DNA from: Pseudobdellovibrionaceae bacterium
GTDB lineage: Bacteria; Bdellovibrionota; Bdellovibrionia; Bdellovibrionales; Bdellovibrionaceae
Assembly (NCBI GenBank): GCA_019637915.1
Contig: JAHBUV010000001.1
Location: 1,396,565 to 1,460,564, forward strand
Direction: 5' to 3'
Length of the DNA stretch: 64,000 nt
The notes below the pieces were generated by a model. It saw nothing but the letters and a program-made list of their open reading frames with translations. It was not told the origin of the DNA and ran no database searches. Of the stretch, positions 25,620 through 34,700 are shown piece after piece. The position numbers and the translations under genes are program-made. Positions within the stretch are counted from its first letter, which is position 1; each line of letters starts with the position of its first letter.

Positions 25620-27395
25620 TTACGCCACCAGGTCCAAACCACGGCCCTTGCCCTCGGCCTTCCTGCCCGCCGCGACGCCGGGGGCGTCGATGGGCTGCAG
25701 GGGATCGGGGCGCCTCATCTGGCGATAGCCCTTCAGGTTGGGCATGTCCCAGAATCCTTCGCGGGCGCCGCGATTGCCGAAGTTCTCTTGGAACTGATTC
25801 CAGAACTGGCGGTTGCCGTCCCGCTGCGGGTTCTGGTTCATGTTCGAGTCGTTGCGCGTCTGCGAATCCGTGTTCGTTCCGCTCACGACGTCCACCTTCA
25901 CATGATCCATCGACAGCTTGTGGGCCGCAAGACTGGATCTGAGGTCGGACAAGGAACCATCGATGGCTTTCTTGGCCTCCGGGCTTTCCGTCAGCATCTG
26001 GACGTTCACCTTGCCGTCTTTGACGAGGACCTTCATCTGGATCTGGCCGAGTCCTTCCGGAGTCATCTCGACCTTCACCTCGCCGCCGCCCTTTTTGATC
26101 AGGTACTGGGCCTGATTCATCAGCTGGCGCACGTTGGCCTCGTTGTCGGCCGGGGTCATCGACAGGGCCGCGGCCGTCGAACCCGCCGCGGGAAGCGGAT
26201 TGGCTTTCAACGCCGCCGCCACGTCTTCCATGCGCAGAGGTTGCGGCGCGCTCATGGCGCTCTGAAAACCCTTGCCGCCGGAAGCGGAGCTTTCCTTCTT
26301 CCCGGAGGAAGAGGATTCGCCCCGTGAACCACCCTGGCCTTCGCCGAAGGACTGTTCCTGCCGCGTCGACTTGTCCATGGGGCTCGTCCAGGCCGGGGCT
26401 TCCGCCGCCGCGTTCGGCGTTCCGGAAACCTCGGCGGGCTTCGCCTCACGCGGGGAATTCGCCGACGCCGTCTCCACCGGAGCCTGGGACGCCAGGGCCG
26501 CCTCTTTCAGCGGGGTTTCGGACTCGGCGCCCTCCCCGGACGTCGCGGCTTGAGCCGCGTCCTTCATCTCCCGCAGCAGACGTTGCATGTCTGGCGGGAG
26601 CGGCTGATCGGCTTCCATTTCCATGCCCAGCGCCTGAAGAGCGGACGCGTTCACGTCCGTCATCGGCATCGGCTCCATCCCCGTTCCCTCGTCCATGCCG
26701 TCCATCATCATGGGGGCGCTCAGGACGGGTCCCGGCGTTTTCGGCTCCATGGCCTTGCCGTTCGTCATCCAGAATTTCTGGTTGAGCTGGTCGACGGATT
26801 GGTTCAAAGCCGTGCGCTTTTCCTGCGCCTGGGACAAACGGGCTTGCACCATGGGCGGGGCCATCAAAGGCTCTTTTTCGGAGAAGGCCGTCGGCTTGCC
26901 CATGCGATCCGCGGCGGACAGGTTCAGGAGGAGGGCGGCGTACATCGCCTGCGCCTCTTCCTGATCCTCTTCCGGGAGATCCAGATGAGCGATCACCGCC
27001 TCGGCCGTTTCTTCCGGGGCTTTGTTCAGATCCTGGGGCTGGAGGAGGGCCATCGCCTCGACGATTTTCGTCGGTGGGATCCCGAATTCACTCTCGAAAG
27101 AGTCCATGAATTTCTGGATCGCCTGCTCCCGAGCCGTTGCTGCTCGTTTTGGTTCCGGTCGTTCCGGCGGTGCTGGCTGAGGGGTTGCCGCTGGAACATC
27201 CTCGTCGCTCTTTTCCGCTCTCCGGGGCGAAGCTCGGTTCGCTTCCGGTGCCGGAGGGGTTTTCGGGTTGAGTTTTTCCCCGAGAGCCCTCTCGAAAGAG
27301 TCCGACGAGTCGTTCCTTGGCCCCTTCGCCGCTTCCCGCAGCTCCGGACCGGGGAACCCCTGCAGTGGGGGTCCGACCGTCAAATTGACTGACAA
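25620..27395 (-). CDS. fliK: Flagellar hook-length control protein FliK
   Basis: The 591-residue protein has a long Pro/Ala/Glu/Met-rich disordered N-terminal part and the compact FliK C-terminal domain (about 460-545) with VEMTPEGLGQIQMKVLVKDGKVNVQ. It measures hook length and switches export specificity through FlhB. The start appears to be TTG 27395 with an AGGAGG site 6 nt upstream. It sits between motE and flgD. The length is above the E. coli norm, which may fit a different hook length. Confidence 0.9.
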   Translation of the reverse strand: MSVNLTVGPPLQGFPGPELREAAKGPRNDSSDSFERALGEKLNPKTPPAPEANRASPRRAEKSDEDVPAATPQPAPPERPEPKRAATAREQAIQKFMDSFESEFGIPPTKIVEAMALLQPQDLNKAPEETAEAVIAHLDLPEEDQEEAQAMYAALLLNLSAADRMGKPTAFSEKEPLMAPPMVQARLSQAQEKRTALNQSVDQLNQKFWMTNGKAMEPKTPGPVLSAPMMMDGMDEGTGMEPMPMTDVNASALQALGMEMEADQPLPPDMQRLLREMKDAAQAATSGEGAESETPLKEAALASQAPVETASANSPREAKPAEVSGTPNAAAEAPAWTSPMDKSTRQEQSFGEGQGGSRGESSSSGKKESSASGGKGFQSAMSAPQPLRMEDVAAALKANPLPAAGSTAAALSMTPADNEANVRQLMNQAQYLIKKGGGEVKVEMTPEGLGQIQMKVLVKDGKVNVQMLTESPEAKKAIDGSLSDLRSSLAAHKLSMDHVKVDVVSGTNTDSQTRNDSNMNQNPQRDGNRQFWNQFQENFGNRGAREGFWDMPNLKGYRQMRRPDPLQPIDAPGVAAGRKAEGKGRGLDLVA

Positions 27396-27427
27396 AACGT
27401 CCTCCTTCCTTGGATGGATGCGTTGTT

Positions 27428-28228
27428 TTACTTCCCGCTCGCCGGCGCGCGCTTGTATCCCGCGTATTTCTCGGAGAACACCTGCGCTTTGGCGGCGGGC
27501 AACAAATTCATGATATCGGCGGCGCTCTTCTTCTTCATCCGGCTGAGGATCTCCACCGCCAGATCCTCATCCATGCTCTCGAACACCTTCGCCGCCTGCG
27601 GCGGTTTCATGTTCGAATACATCTGCACCAGGGTTTCGACTTTCTGATCGTCGACTTTCACGCGATCGGCGAGGATCTCGGAGATCTTGGCCCGCATGCC
27701 CTCGAGTTCCTTCAGGCGGGACTCCAGATCCTCTTTCATCCGCGCCAGTTCGACTTCCTGGCGGCCGATTTCCTCTTCACGGGCATCGAGCTCTTTTTTC
27801 CGGTCGTTGAGTTTGGTCAGGTGGTTCAGATCCACCGGCGCGGCTTCCGGAGCCTTCGCCGCCGCCGGCGCTTCCGCGGGCGCCGCTTTCGGGGCCGGAG
27901 CGGCGTCGGCCGCCGAGGCCTCGCCCAGGAAATTCACTTCGACGCGTTTCACGAAGGCTTCGACGCTTTCGGCGTTCAGCATGCCCCAACCGGCCAGGGC
28001 CACGCCGAGGGCCGAACACAGGACCAAACCGAAGGGGAAGGATTTTTTGCGGCGGCGCGGGGGACGCGCGCCCGCCTTGCGCTTCAGGTGTTCTTCCAGC
28101 TGTTCCGCCGTCAGCTCGAAACGCGGCGAACCGTTCAGCGCGAAGGACGATGCGGGACGCGCCGGCGGTTTCCCGCCGTGGGAGGCTTTGCGCGCGTTTT
28201 TGAAGAACTGGTCATATCCGTTTTTCAT
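27428..28228 (-). CDS. motE: MotE-like flagellar protein
   Basis: The 266-residue protein has one membrane helix (about residues 64-83), an Ala/Pro-rich linker, a coiled coil (about 135-180) and a C-terminal MgtE-N-like domain with LVQMYSNMKPPQAAKVFESMDEDLAVEILSRM. This is the MotE architecture, known as a periplasmic motility chaperone for the stator protein MotC in alphaproteobacteria and present in many flagellar operons after fliJ. The start overlaps the fliJ stop (ATGA). The exact partner here is inferred. Confidence 0.82.
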   Translation of the reverse strand: MKNGYDQFFKNARKASHGGKPPARPASSFALNGSPRFELTAEQLEEHLKRKAGARPPRRRKKSFPFGLVLCSALGVALAGWGMLNAESVEAFVKRVEVNFLGEASAADAAPAPKAAPAEAPAAAKAPEAAPVDLNHLTKLNDRKKELDAREEEIGRQEVELARMKEDLESRLKELEGMRAKISEILADRVKVDDQKVETLVQMYSNMKPPQAAKVFESMDEDLAVEILSRMKKKSAADIMNLLPAAKAQVFSEKYAGYKRAPASGK

Positions 28229-28677
28229 TCATCATCCCTGATCTCGAAGCGCAAAACGCTGAGCTCATCCGCTTCTTTCTGTTCCGCTCTCTTCGCGTCG
28301 AGAACGAACTGCTCTTTTTTCCGCTCTTTGAGCCTTTCCATGATTTTAGAATCAATGGCCTTCTGCCGCAAAATTTCCCGCTTCTCCTCGACCAATTTTT
28401 CCCATTCCCCGACTTTGGCCTTCTGACGTTGGATGCGGATTTCCTGGAGAACGCTGAATTCGTGAATCTGTTTCAGGCGCTCCGGCGCTCCTGGACCGGA
28501 CTCCGCGCCGATCCTCCCCGCCTCCAGTCGGGCTTCGTGCAGGGCCCGGATCTGCTCCTCCCAGATATTTTTCTGGCGCAGGTACTCGGCCTGGATCTCC
28601 TCGAAATCCTTCTGCGCGATGTCGCGCAAGGTGTGCCGGTGATCGAGGACTTTCTGCAGGGGAAATCGGAACTTCAC
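28225..28677 (-). CDS. fliJ: Flagellar export protein FliJ
   Basis: The 150-residue, almost wholly helical, charged protein begins KFRFPLQKVLDHRHTL, the usual FliJ opening, and is a coiled coil throughout. FliJ is the central stalk of the FliI/FliH export ATPase. The start is GTG 28677 with an AAGGTG site. Position between fliI and motE fits. Sequence conservation in this family is low, so context carries much of the call. Confidence 0.88.
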   Translation of the reverse strand: MKFRFPLQKVLDHRHTLRDIAQKDFEEIQAEYLRQKNIWEEQIRALHEARLEAGRIGAESGPGAPERLKQIHEFSVLQEIRIQRQKAKVGEWEKLVEEKREILRQKAIDSKIMERLKERKKEQFVLDAKRAEQKEADELSVLRFEIRDDE

Positions 28678-28688
28678 GGTTCACCTTT

Positions 28689-30011
28689 TCAGGAGTTCAT
28701 GAAAATTTGTTGAAGCCGCCGCATCGTCTGCGTGAAATTCCCCGGATCGTCGACTTCCTGGCGCAGGAATTCCGTCACCGGGTCGATGAGCTTCACGGCC
28801 TTGTCGATGCGCGCGTTGGATCCGGGTTTGTAGGCGCCGATGTTGATCAGATCCTCGGCCTCCTTGTACACGGCCAGGGTCTCGCGCATTTTCTGCGCGA
28901 GCTTGACGTGCTCCGGGGCCGCCACCTGGCGCATGACCCGGCTGGCGCTCTGCAGGACGTCGATGGCGGGGTAATGGGCTTTCTGCGCCAGCTGGCGGGT
29001 CAGGACGATGTGGCCGTCCACGATGGAGCGCACGGCGTCCCCGATGGGATCGTTCATGTCGTCGCCTTCGACGAGGGTCGTGTAAAGACCCGTGATGCTG
29101 CCCTCGCCCTCGAAGTTCCCGGCGCGTTCCAGCAGGCGCGGCAGCAGCGCGAAAACGCTCGGCGTGTAACCTTTCGAGGAGGGCGGCTCACCCGCCGACA
29201 GGCCGATCTCCCGCTGGGCCATGGCGAAGCGGGTGACCGAATCCATCATCAGCAGGACGTTTTTCCCCAGAGAGGCGAAATGCTCGGCGACGGCGGTCGC
29301 CACGTAGGCGCCGCGCATGCGCAGGAGCGGACTCTGGTCGCTGGTCACGCACACCACCACGGAACGGGCCATGCCCTCGGGACCGAGGTCATGCTCGATG
29401 AACTCACGGACCTCGCGGCCGCGCTCACCGATCAGCGCGATGACGTTCACGTCGGCGGAGGTGTTGCGGGCGATCATGCCCAGCAAAACGGACTTGCCGA
29501 CGCCGGAACCGGCCATGATGGCGACCCGCTGCCCCTGGCCGACCGTGAGGCAGGAGTTGATGGCGCGCACGCCCAGGTCGAGGGGCTCGCGGATCGGCCG
29601 CCGCAGCAAGGGGTTGCGCACTTCGCTGTACAGGGGGACTTCGCGGAAATTCTCCAGCTCGCCTTGCGCGTCGAGGGGACGGCCCAGGCCGTCGACCACG
29701 CGGCCGAGCAGATCGTCCCCGACCCGCACGGAGGCGATCTGCCGGGTCAGGATGATCTTCGATCCCAGGCCCACGCCGCGCATGTCGTTCAGGGCCATCA
29801 TCAGGACGTGCTTGTCCTTGAAACCCACCACCTCCGCCAGGAAGGATCTCTCCAGTCCCGAGGGCGTGATCTCGACGATGCTGCCGACGCTGGCGCCGGG
29901 CAGGGTGCCCTTGATCAGCAGGCCGTTGACCTCCGTCACCCGGCCGCTGTCCTTCGACAGGTGCAGGTTGCCGATCAGGTCGTTGTATTTGTCAAAATCG
30001 ATGATCGCCAT
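28689..30011 (-). CDS. fliI: Flagellum-specific export ATPase FliI
   Basis: The 440-residue ATPase is of the F1-beta type. Walker A is GSGVGKS, Walker B is VLLMMDSVTRFA, and the family ALIGERGREVREF and PPSSKGYTPSVF segments are present. It powers entry of axial substrates into the export gate with FliH and FliJ. The start lies 1 nt after the fliH stop. Confidence 0.96.
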   Translation of the reverse strand: MAIIDFDKYNDLIGNLHLSKDSGRVTEVNGLLIKGTLPGASVGSIVEITPSGLERSFLAEVVGFKDKHVLMMALNDMRGVGLGSKIILTRQIASVRVGDDLLGRVVDGLGRPLDAQGELENFREVPLYSEVRNPLLRRPIREPLDLGVRAINSCLTVGQGQRVAIMAGSGVGKSVLLGMIARNTSADVNVIALIGERGREVREFIEHDLGPEGMARSVVVCVTSDQSPLLRMRGAYVATAVAEHFASLGKNVLLMMDSVTRFAMAQREIGLSAGEPPSSKGYTPSVFALLPRLLERAGNFEGEGSITGLYTTLVEGDDMNDPIGDAVRSIVDGHIVLTRQLAQKAHYPAIDVLQSASRVMRQVAAPEHVKLAQKMRETLAVYKEAEDLINIGAYKPGSNARIDKAVKLIDPVTEFLRQEVDDPGNFTQTMRRLQQIFMNS

Positions 30012-30012
30012 C

Positions 30013-30783
30013 TCATCCCACGTTTTGCGGTTTCACGCGCGGCAGGCCGTCGGCCAGGGAGTCCCACAGCTGCTGCAGGCGCGTTTCCACCCGGGCGTCG
30101 ACTTCGCCGTAATTGGTTTCGACGATGCAGCCGCCGGGGCGGATATCGGCATTGCCTTCCAGTTTGATTTTTTTCACGAAGTCCGCGTCGCGTCCCGTTT
30201 GCTGGCGCAATTCCTCGAGGAAAGCGATCTGCTGCGGGTGCAGGCGCACCAGGATGTTTTCCTCGTCCTGGGCCAGGGCCACGGCGGACCGCAGGACCTC
30301 CAGGATGGCCTCGTTGTTGTCGTCCAGATGGGCCATGGCGATGCGCGAAGCCATGTGGAACATCAGCTTCACCATGTGGGTTTCGTTCTGCTGCAGAACC
30401 TGTTTTTTGACTTCGGCCATGGACTGCAGCATCTCGCCGAAGCTGCCCATCTGCTGGCGGATCGAGGCGTCGCTCTCCTCGAAAGCTTTTTTGCGCCCCT
30501 CGTCCAGACCCAGTTGGTAGGCCGTCTGATAGGCTTTCTCCTCGATCTCGGCGAGCATCTCGAGGGCGCGGCGTTCGGCGCGCTCCTCGTCGCTGGCTTT
30601 CTCGATGCGGTCGACGCCCGTGGTGACCTCGACCTGATCGTTCATGCGGAAATCCCCGCCGGGTTTGCGCTGCAGATACTCGAGCGCCGCTTCCGGCGTC
30701 CCCAGGTCGATTTTCTGGGGAACGAACTCGAGAACCTTCGTCTGCGCGACCTCTTTGGGGAGGTAGGATCTAGACCATCGCAT
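30013..30783 (-). CDS. fliH: Flagellar export regulator FliH
   Basis: The 256-residue protein has a charged helical middle (about 85-135) and a C-terminal FliH/V-ATPase E-type domain with NILVRLHPQQIAFL and GGCIVETNYGEVDARVETRLQQL. It anchors FliI to the export apparatus. I use ATG 30783, which has GAGAGG upstream; a GTG four codons earlier is possible. The gene overlaps the end of fliG by 14 nt. Confidence 0.92.
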   Translation of the reverse strand: MRWSRSYLPKEVAQTKVLEFVPQKIDLGTPEAALEYLQRKPGGDFRMNDQVEVTTGVDRIEKASDEERAERRALEMLAEIEEKAYQTAYQLGLDEGRKKAFEESDASIRQQMGSFGEMLQSMAEVKKQVLQQNETHMVKLMFHMASRIAMAHLDDNNEAILEVLRSAVALAQDEENILVRLHPQQIAFLEELRQQTGRDADFVKKIKLEGNADIRPGGCIVETNYGEVDARVETRLQQLWDSLADGLPRVKPQNVG

Positions 30784-31801
30784 CTTCCGAACCACCTCTC
30801 GCGATCAGGATCTTGCCTTCGGCTTCCAAGCGTCGGGCCGTGTTGACGATCTCTTGTTGCGCTCCCTCGACGTCCGACAGGCGCGACGGGCCCATGTTGG
30901 CCAGATCCTCCCGCAGCATTTCCGCCGCGCGGGCGGAGATGTTCTTGAAGACCTTGTTGCGGATGTCCTCGTTCGCCGTTTTGAGGGCGAGCAGGAGTTT
31001 CTCGTTCGGCACTTCCTTGAGGAGGGCCTGGATGCCGCGGTCGTCGATCTTCGAGATGTCGTCGAACACGAACATGAGCTTGCGGATCTCCTCCGCCAGC
31101 AGCGGATCCTTCTCCTCGAGGCGGGACATGATGCTGGTCTCGGTGTTCTTGTCCATGACGTTGAGCATTTCCGCCACCGGCTGCACGCCGCCCAGGGTGG
31201 CCTGGTCCATGGTGGCCGTGTTGGACAGCTGATTGCGCAACACCTTGTCGATCTCGAGGATCAGCTCGGGATCGACGTGCTCCAGGTTCGCCATCCGCAG
31301 GACCACTTCGGCCTGCAAGGAGTCCGGCAGACGCTTCAGGACCTCGCCTTTTTTCTCCGGCTCCAGGTGGGCGATGATCACCGCGACGGTCTGCGGGTGT
31401 TCGTTCACCAGGAAGGTCGCCAGCGACTTGGCGTCGACCATCTCGAGGGACTCCAGCGAACGCGCGCCGGAGCTGATGTTCAAGCCCCCCAGGATCCCCC
31501 GGGCCCGTTCCTCACCCAGGGCGTCGACGATGGAATCCTTGTTGGAAACGTTTTCCGAGAAGATGTACTCCTCGGTCTCGTTGACCATCTCGTAGAACTC
31601 CTCGAGCACGCGTTTGGTGACGTGCACGGGAACGATGCGGAACTTGCTCATGACGTTGATGAGCTTGCGGATGTCCCCGTCGTCCATGTGCTTCAGGAAA
31701 ACCTTCAACGCGTCCTTGCCCAGGTAGTTCACCAGGATGGCCGCTTTCTCGAAGCCCTTCAGCTGCTCGTAATCGATGTTGTCGACCTTGAAGATTTTCA
31801 C
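30770..31801 (-). CDS. fliG: Flagellar motor switch protein FliG
   Basis: The 343-residue rotor protein has FliG N, middle and C domains: GFEKAAILVNYLG at the start, the middle-domain EHPQTVAVIIAHL, and the torque-helix region MFVFDDISKIDDRGIQALLKEV at about 235-260. It binds the MS ring and interacts with the stator. Its GTG start directly follows the fliF TAA, and its ribosome binding site (GAAAGGACG) lies within the fliF end. Confidence 0.97.
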   Translation of the reverse strand: MKIFKVDNIDYEQLKGFEKAAILVNYLGKDALKVFLKHMDDGDIRKLINVMSKFRIVPVHVTKRVLEEFYEMVNETEEYIFSENVSNKDSIVDALGEERARGILGGLNISSGARSLESLEMVDAKSLATFLVNEHPQTVAVIIAHLEPEKKGEVLKRLPDSLQAEVVLRMANLEHVDPELILEIDKVLRNQLSNTATMDQATLGGVQPVAEMLNVMDKNTETSIMSRLEEKDPLLAEEIRKLMFVFDDISKIDDRGIQALLKEVPNEKLLLALKTANEDIRNKVFKNISARAAEMLREDLANMGPSRLSDVEGAQQEIVNTARRLEAEGKILIARGGSEDAMV

Positions 31802-33454
31802 TTAAGCGTCCTTTCTCACGAGCCACATGCCGAAGGCGTTGGCGGCCTTTTCCTCGTCGGTCTGCATGAGGCCCATGATGCGGTCCTTGAGCAGTTCCGA
31901 TTCGGCCTTCTCCGGATCCACGGATTCCTGCAGGACCGGCAGCGCCGTCGACATGCCCGGCAGCGTGCTGTCCACGGACTGCAGCTCCTCGAGCTCCTCG
32001 ATGGTGCGCGGAAGCATCTCCTCGACGGAATCCTGGAAGCTGTCGGTGATCCACTGCATGAAGGGGCGCACGACGATGAAGAAGAACAGCGCCAGGGAGA
32101 AGCCCAGCAGGGCCCATTTGAAGAGGGCGTGCAGGAGTTTGCGGCGCTCGAGGTTCGTCAGCAGTTTCTCGGCTTCGGAGAAATCCTCCGGCTGGAACTG
32201 GATGTTCTCGATCTTCACGTTGTCGCCGCGATCGGCCTTGAAGCCGATGGCGTTCTTGACGAGGTCCTCGTACTTTTTCAGCTCTTCCGGGCTGCGCGCC
32301 ACCCATTTGGTCTCGACGCTGCCGTCTTCCTTGGTGGTGCTCTGCATGACGCCGTCGACGAGAACGGCCACGCTCAGGCGCTCGACGTTGCCGGCGCCCT
32401 CTTTGATGTTGCGGACGTTCTTCGAAACCTCGAAGTTCTGCGTCTTGATCTCGCGCTTCACGTCCTGCTTGAAACCGACCTGGCCGGCGCCGTCCTCGGC
32501 GCCCGGCAGGTTGGCGCGGGAACCGGGCACGCCCGTGGGGTTGGTGCGCGAGCCGTCGAGCGATTCCTCCTCGGCCTGCTGGCTGCGGATGGCGGTGCGG
32601 TCCGGATCCACGGACTCCTCGATGGAAGAGACGATGCGGTGATTCAAAGTGGCGTCGACCTTCGCCACCACTTTGGCGTGACCGACGGCTTTGCTGAGGA
32701 TGGATTCGATGCGGCCCTCGAGATCGCGCTCGACGCGGCCTTTGAGCTCGAGGATCTCGTCGGAACCGGCGGTGGAACCGTTGCTCTGACGGCTCATGAT
32801 CTTGCCGCGTTCGTCCAAAACGGTGACGCGGTCCGGATCGAGGTTTTCCACGGCGTTCCCCACGAGGAAACGGATGCCGCGAATCTGATCGGCGCTGAGC
32901 TCCTTGCCCTGGTGCAGTTCCACGACGACGGAGGCCGAGGGCTGGCCGCCTTCCTCGAGGAAGGTCTTCTTGTTCGGAATGGCCAGGATGACCTTGGATT
33001 GCTTCACCGCGGTCAGGGTGTTGATGGCGCGCATGAGCTCGCCCTGCAGGGCGCGCTGGTAGTTGATCTTCTGCACGTAGGAGTTCACGCCGAAATCCTG
33101 CTTGTCGAAGATCTCCATGCCGATGCTGCCCATTTTCGGGCCGCCGATCTCGGACATCAGCGTCATCTGCGTGCTGTAAAGGAGGTCCTTCGGCACGGCG
33201 ATGGTTTTGCCCTCGTCCTTCAGCTGGAAGGGGACGTTCTTCTCGTTCAGTTTGGCGATGATGGTCGACACCTGGTCCGAGGGGATGTCCTTGAACAGGG
33301 GCGCGTAATCGCGGCCGGACGCCATCAGCATCATGATCACGAGCGAAGCCACCGCGATCAAACTGACGGCGACCACCGACAGGCGCTTGGTCGGTCCGAG
33401 GTTCTTGAAGAACTCGCGGAACTGGATAACGAGACCACCGATGATCTTATTCAC
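31802..33454 (-). CDS. fliF: Flagellar MS-ring protein FliF
   Basis: The 550-residue ring protein has a membrane helix at about 25-45, the secretin-like ring-building motifs with FKDIPSDQVSTIIAKLNEKNVPF, the GxVERDLEGRIESIL region, and a second membrane helix at about 445-465. The cytoplasmic C-terminal tail that binds FliG follows. The start is GTG 33454 with a weak ribosome binding site. It is 12 nt downstream of fliE. Confidence 0.97.
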   Translation of the reverse strand: MNKIIGGLVIQFREFFKNLGPTKRLSVVAVSLIAVASLVIMMLMASGRDYAPLFKDIPSDQVSTIIAKLNEKNVPFQLKDEGKTIAVPKDLLYSTQMTLMSEIGGPKMGSIGMEIFDKQDFGVNSYVQKINYQRALQGELMRAINTLTAVKQSKVILAIPNKKTFLEEGGQPSASVVVELHQGKELSADQIRGIRFLVGNAVENLDPDRVTVLDERGKIMSRQSNGSTAGSDEILELKGRVERDLEGRIESILSKAVGHAKVVAKVDATLNHRIVSSIEESVDPDRTAIRSQQAEEESLDGSRTNPTGVPGSRANLPGAEDGAGQVGFKQDVKREIKTQNFEVSKNVRNIKEGAGNVERLSVAVLVDGVMQSTTKEDGSVETKWVARSPEELKKYEDLVKNAIGFKADRGDNVKIENIQFQPEDFSEAEKLLTNLERRKLLHALFKWALLGFSLALFFFIVVRPFMQWITDSFQDSVEEMLPRTIEELEELQSVDSTLPGMSTALPVLQESVDPEKAESELLKDRIMGLMQTDEEKAANAFGMWLVRKDA

Positions 33455-33466
33455 GAACTACCCCCG

Positions 33467-33817
33467 TCAGACCTGCATTTTCATGATTTCGTTGTAGGCG
33501 TCGATGACTTTGTTCCGGACCTGCACCATCACGCGCAGGGCGATGTCGGCCTTTTCGGCGGCGATCATCACGTCGGCGACGTTGTCGGTGCGGCCGGTGG
33601 CCAGGTCCTGCATCGCCTTGTCCGACGATTTCTGCAGGCCGTTCACCTGATCGATGGCCTGCTTCAGCGTGTCCGCGAAGCTGGCGCCGCCGGACTGCGA
33701 CGTCGAACCGAGGCCCACCGTCGTCGTCGTCGGTTGCTCGACCCGCAGCGATTTCGCGTCGGTCATCGCTCCCGTCTGCAGGAAGCGGCTGGCGTTTGTT
33801 ACCGTGAAACCGTCCAT
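33467..33817 (-). CDS. fliE: Flagellar hook-basal body protein FliE
   Basis: The 116-residue protein has the FliE C-terminal domain with SFADTLKQAIDQVNGLQKSSDKA, MIAAEKADIALRVMVQVRNKVIDAYNEI and the final MKMQV. It joins the MS ring to the rod. The first 40 residues are variable. Position between flgC and fliF is the classical flgBC-fliEFGHIJ order. Confidence 0.96.
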   Translation of the reverse strand: MDGFTVTNASRFLQTGAMTDAKSLRVEQPTTTTVGLGSTSQSGGASFADTLKQAIDQVNGLQKSSDKAMQDLATGRTDNVADVMIAAEKADIALRVMVQVRNKVIDAYNEIMKMQV

Positions 33818-33843
33818 GGCGTCACCTCACTCCTTCATCTATT

Positions 33844-34287
33844 CTAGCGGCCGATTTCCAAAGCGGAAAGGGCCAAGTCCTTCGTCGCCTGCAGGGCCGA
33901 GACGTTGGCCTCGTAAGCGCGGCTGGCTTGGATCATATTGGTCATTTCTTCCATCAAATTGATGTTCGGATAGGCCACGTAGCCGTCCGGGTTCGCATCA
34001 GGATGATCCGGTTCGTACTTCAGGATCGGGGCCTTGCGGTCCGAGGTGACGTCGGTCACCTGCACGCGGCGGAAGTCCTGGCGCGGATCCGTCGTCGACA
34101 GGATCTCGCCGAAGCTCTTGGCCTCCGGGATGGCCTCGAACACCACGTCCTTGCGGCGGTAGGGGCCGCCTTCCGCCGTGGTCGTGGTGTTGATGTTGGC
34201 GATGTTCGAAGAGATGGTGTTCATGCGCGTGCGCTGCGCCGTCATCCCGCTCGAACTGATCCTCATGCCCGTGAAAAAATCAGCCAT
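33844..34287 (-). CDS. flgC: Proximal rod protein FlgC
   Basis: The 147-residue protein has MRISSSGMTAQRTRMNTISSNIANINTT, YEPDHPDANPDGYVAYPNIN, and the C-terminal MIQASRAYEANVSALQATK. All are FlgC rod features. It forms the proximal rod with FlgB and FlgF. It lies 8 nt downstream of flgB and has a GTGAGG site. Confidence 0.97.
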   Translation of the reverse strand: MADFFTGMRISSSGMTAQRTRMNTISSNIANINTTTTAEGGPYRRKDVVFEAIPEAKSFGEILSTTDPRQDFRRVQVTDVTSDRKAPILKYEPDHPDANPDGYVAYPNINLMEEMTNMIQASRAYEANVSALQATKDLALSALEIGR

Positions 34288-34295
34288 GGTCTACC

Positions 34296-34700
34296 TCACC
34301 GGCCTTCCGAGGCGGCGTACTTCAACGCGGCCATCTTCTTGTTGATGAGCTGCAAGGCGGCTTTGTAGAGGATGGCGTTCTCCGCCAGGGTCGACATTTC
34401 CTTCTCCAGGTCGACGGTGTTGCCGTCCGGGTTCACTTCCGCCTGGGGATTGTCATAGATGTCAGGACGCACGCGGGCGCTTTTTCCGCCCACCGAGAAA
34501 TGATCGCCGTGGTTGGCGCTCATGCCGCGCAGGCCGTCGAGGTCCACGGCGCGGGCCAGGGCGTCCTCGAAATCCACCTTCTGCGCGTGGTACCCCGGGG
34601 TTTCGGCGTTGGCGACGTTCGAAGAGGTCACGTTGTGACGCAGTTGCCTCATCGCCAGGGACGTTTGCAGGGCTTGGGACGTTTTATCGAAAAGACTCAT
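34296..34700 (-). CDS. flgB: Proximal rod protein FlgB
   Basis: The 134-residue rod protein has the axial N-terminal region with LRHNVTSSNVANAETPGYHAQKVDFEDAL and the C-terminal NTVDLEKEMSTLAENAILYKAALQLINKKM. Its start codon overlaps the stop of the upstream regulator gene (ATGA), so the regulator and the basal-body genes are translationally coupled. Confidence 0.97.
   Translation of the reverse strand: MSLFDKTSQALQTSLAMRQLRHNVTSSNVANAETPGYHAQKVDFEDALARAVDLDGLRGMSANHGDHFSVGGKSARVRPDIYDNPQAEVNPDGNTVDLEKEMSTLAENAILYKAALQLINKKMAALKYAASEGR

Noticed and set aside
30854-33847. Nearly 1000-codon open frame antisense to fliG, fliF and fliE
   Set aside because: It crosses three well-supported genes on the other strand and shows only antisense composition; no start signal or motif supports it.
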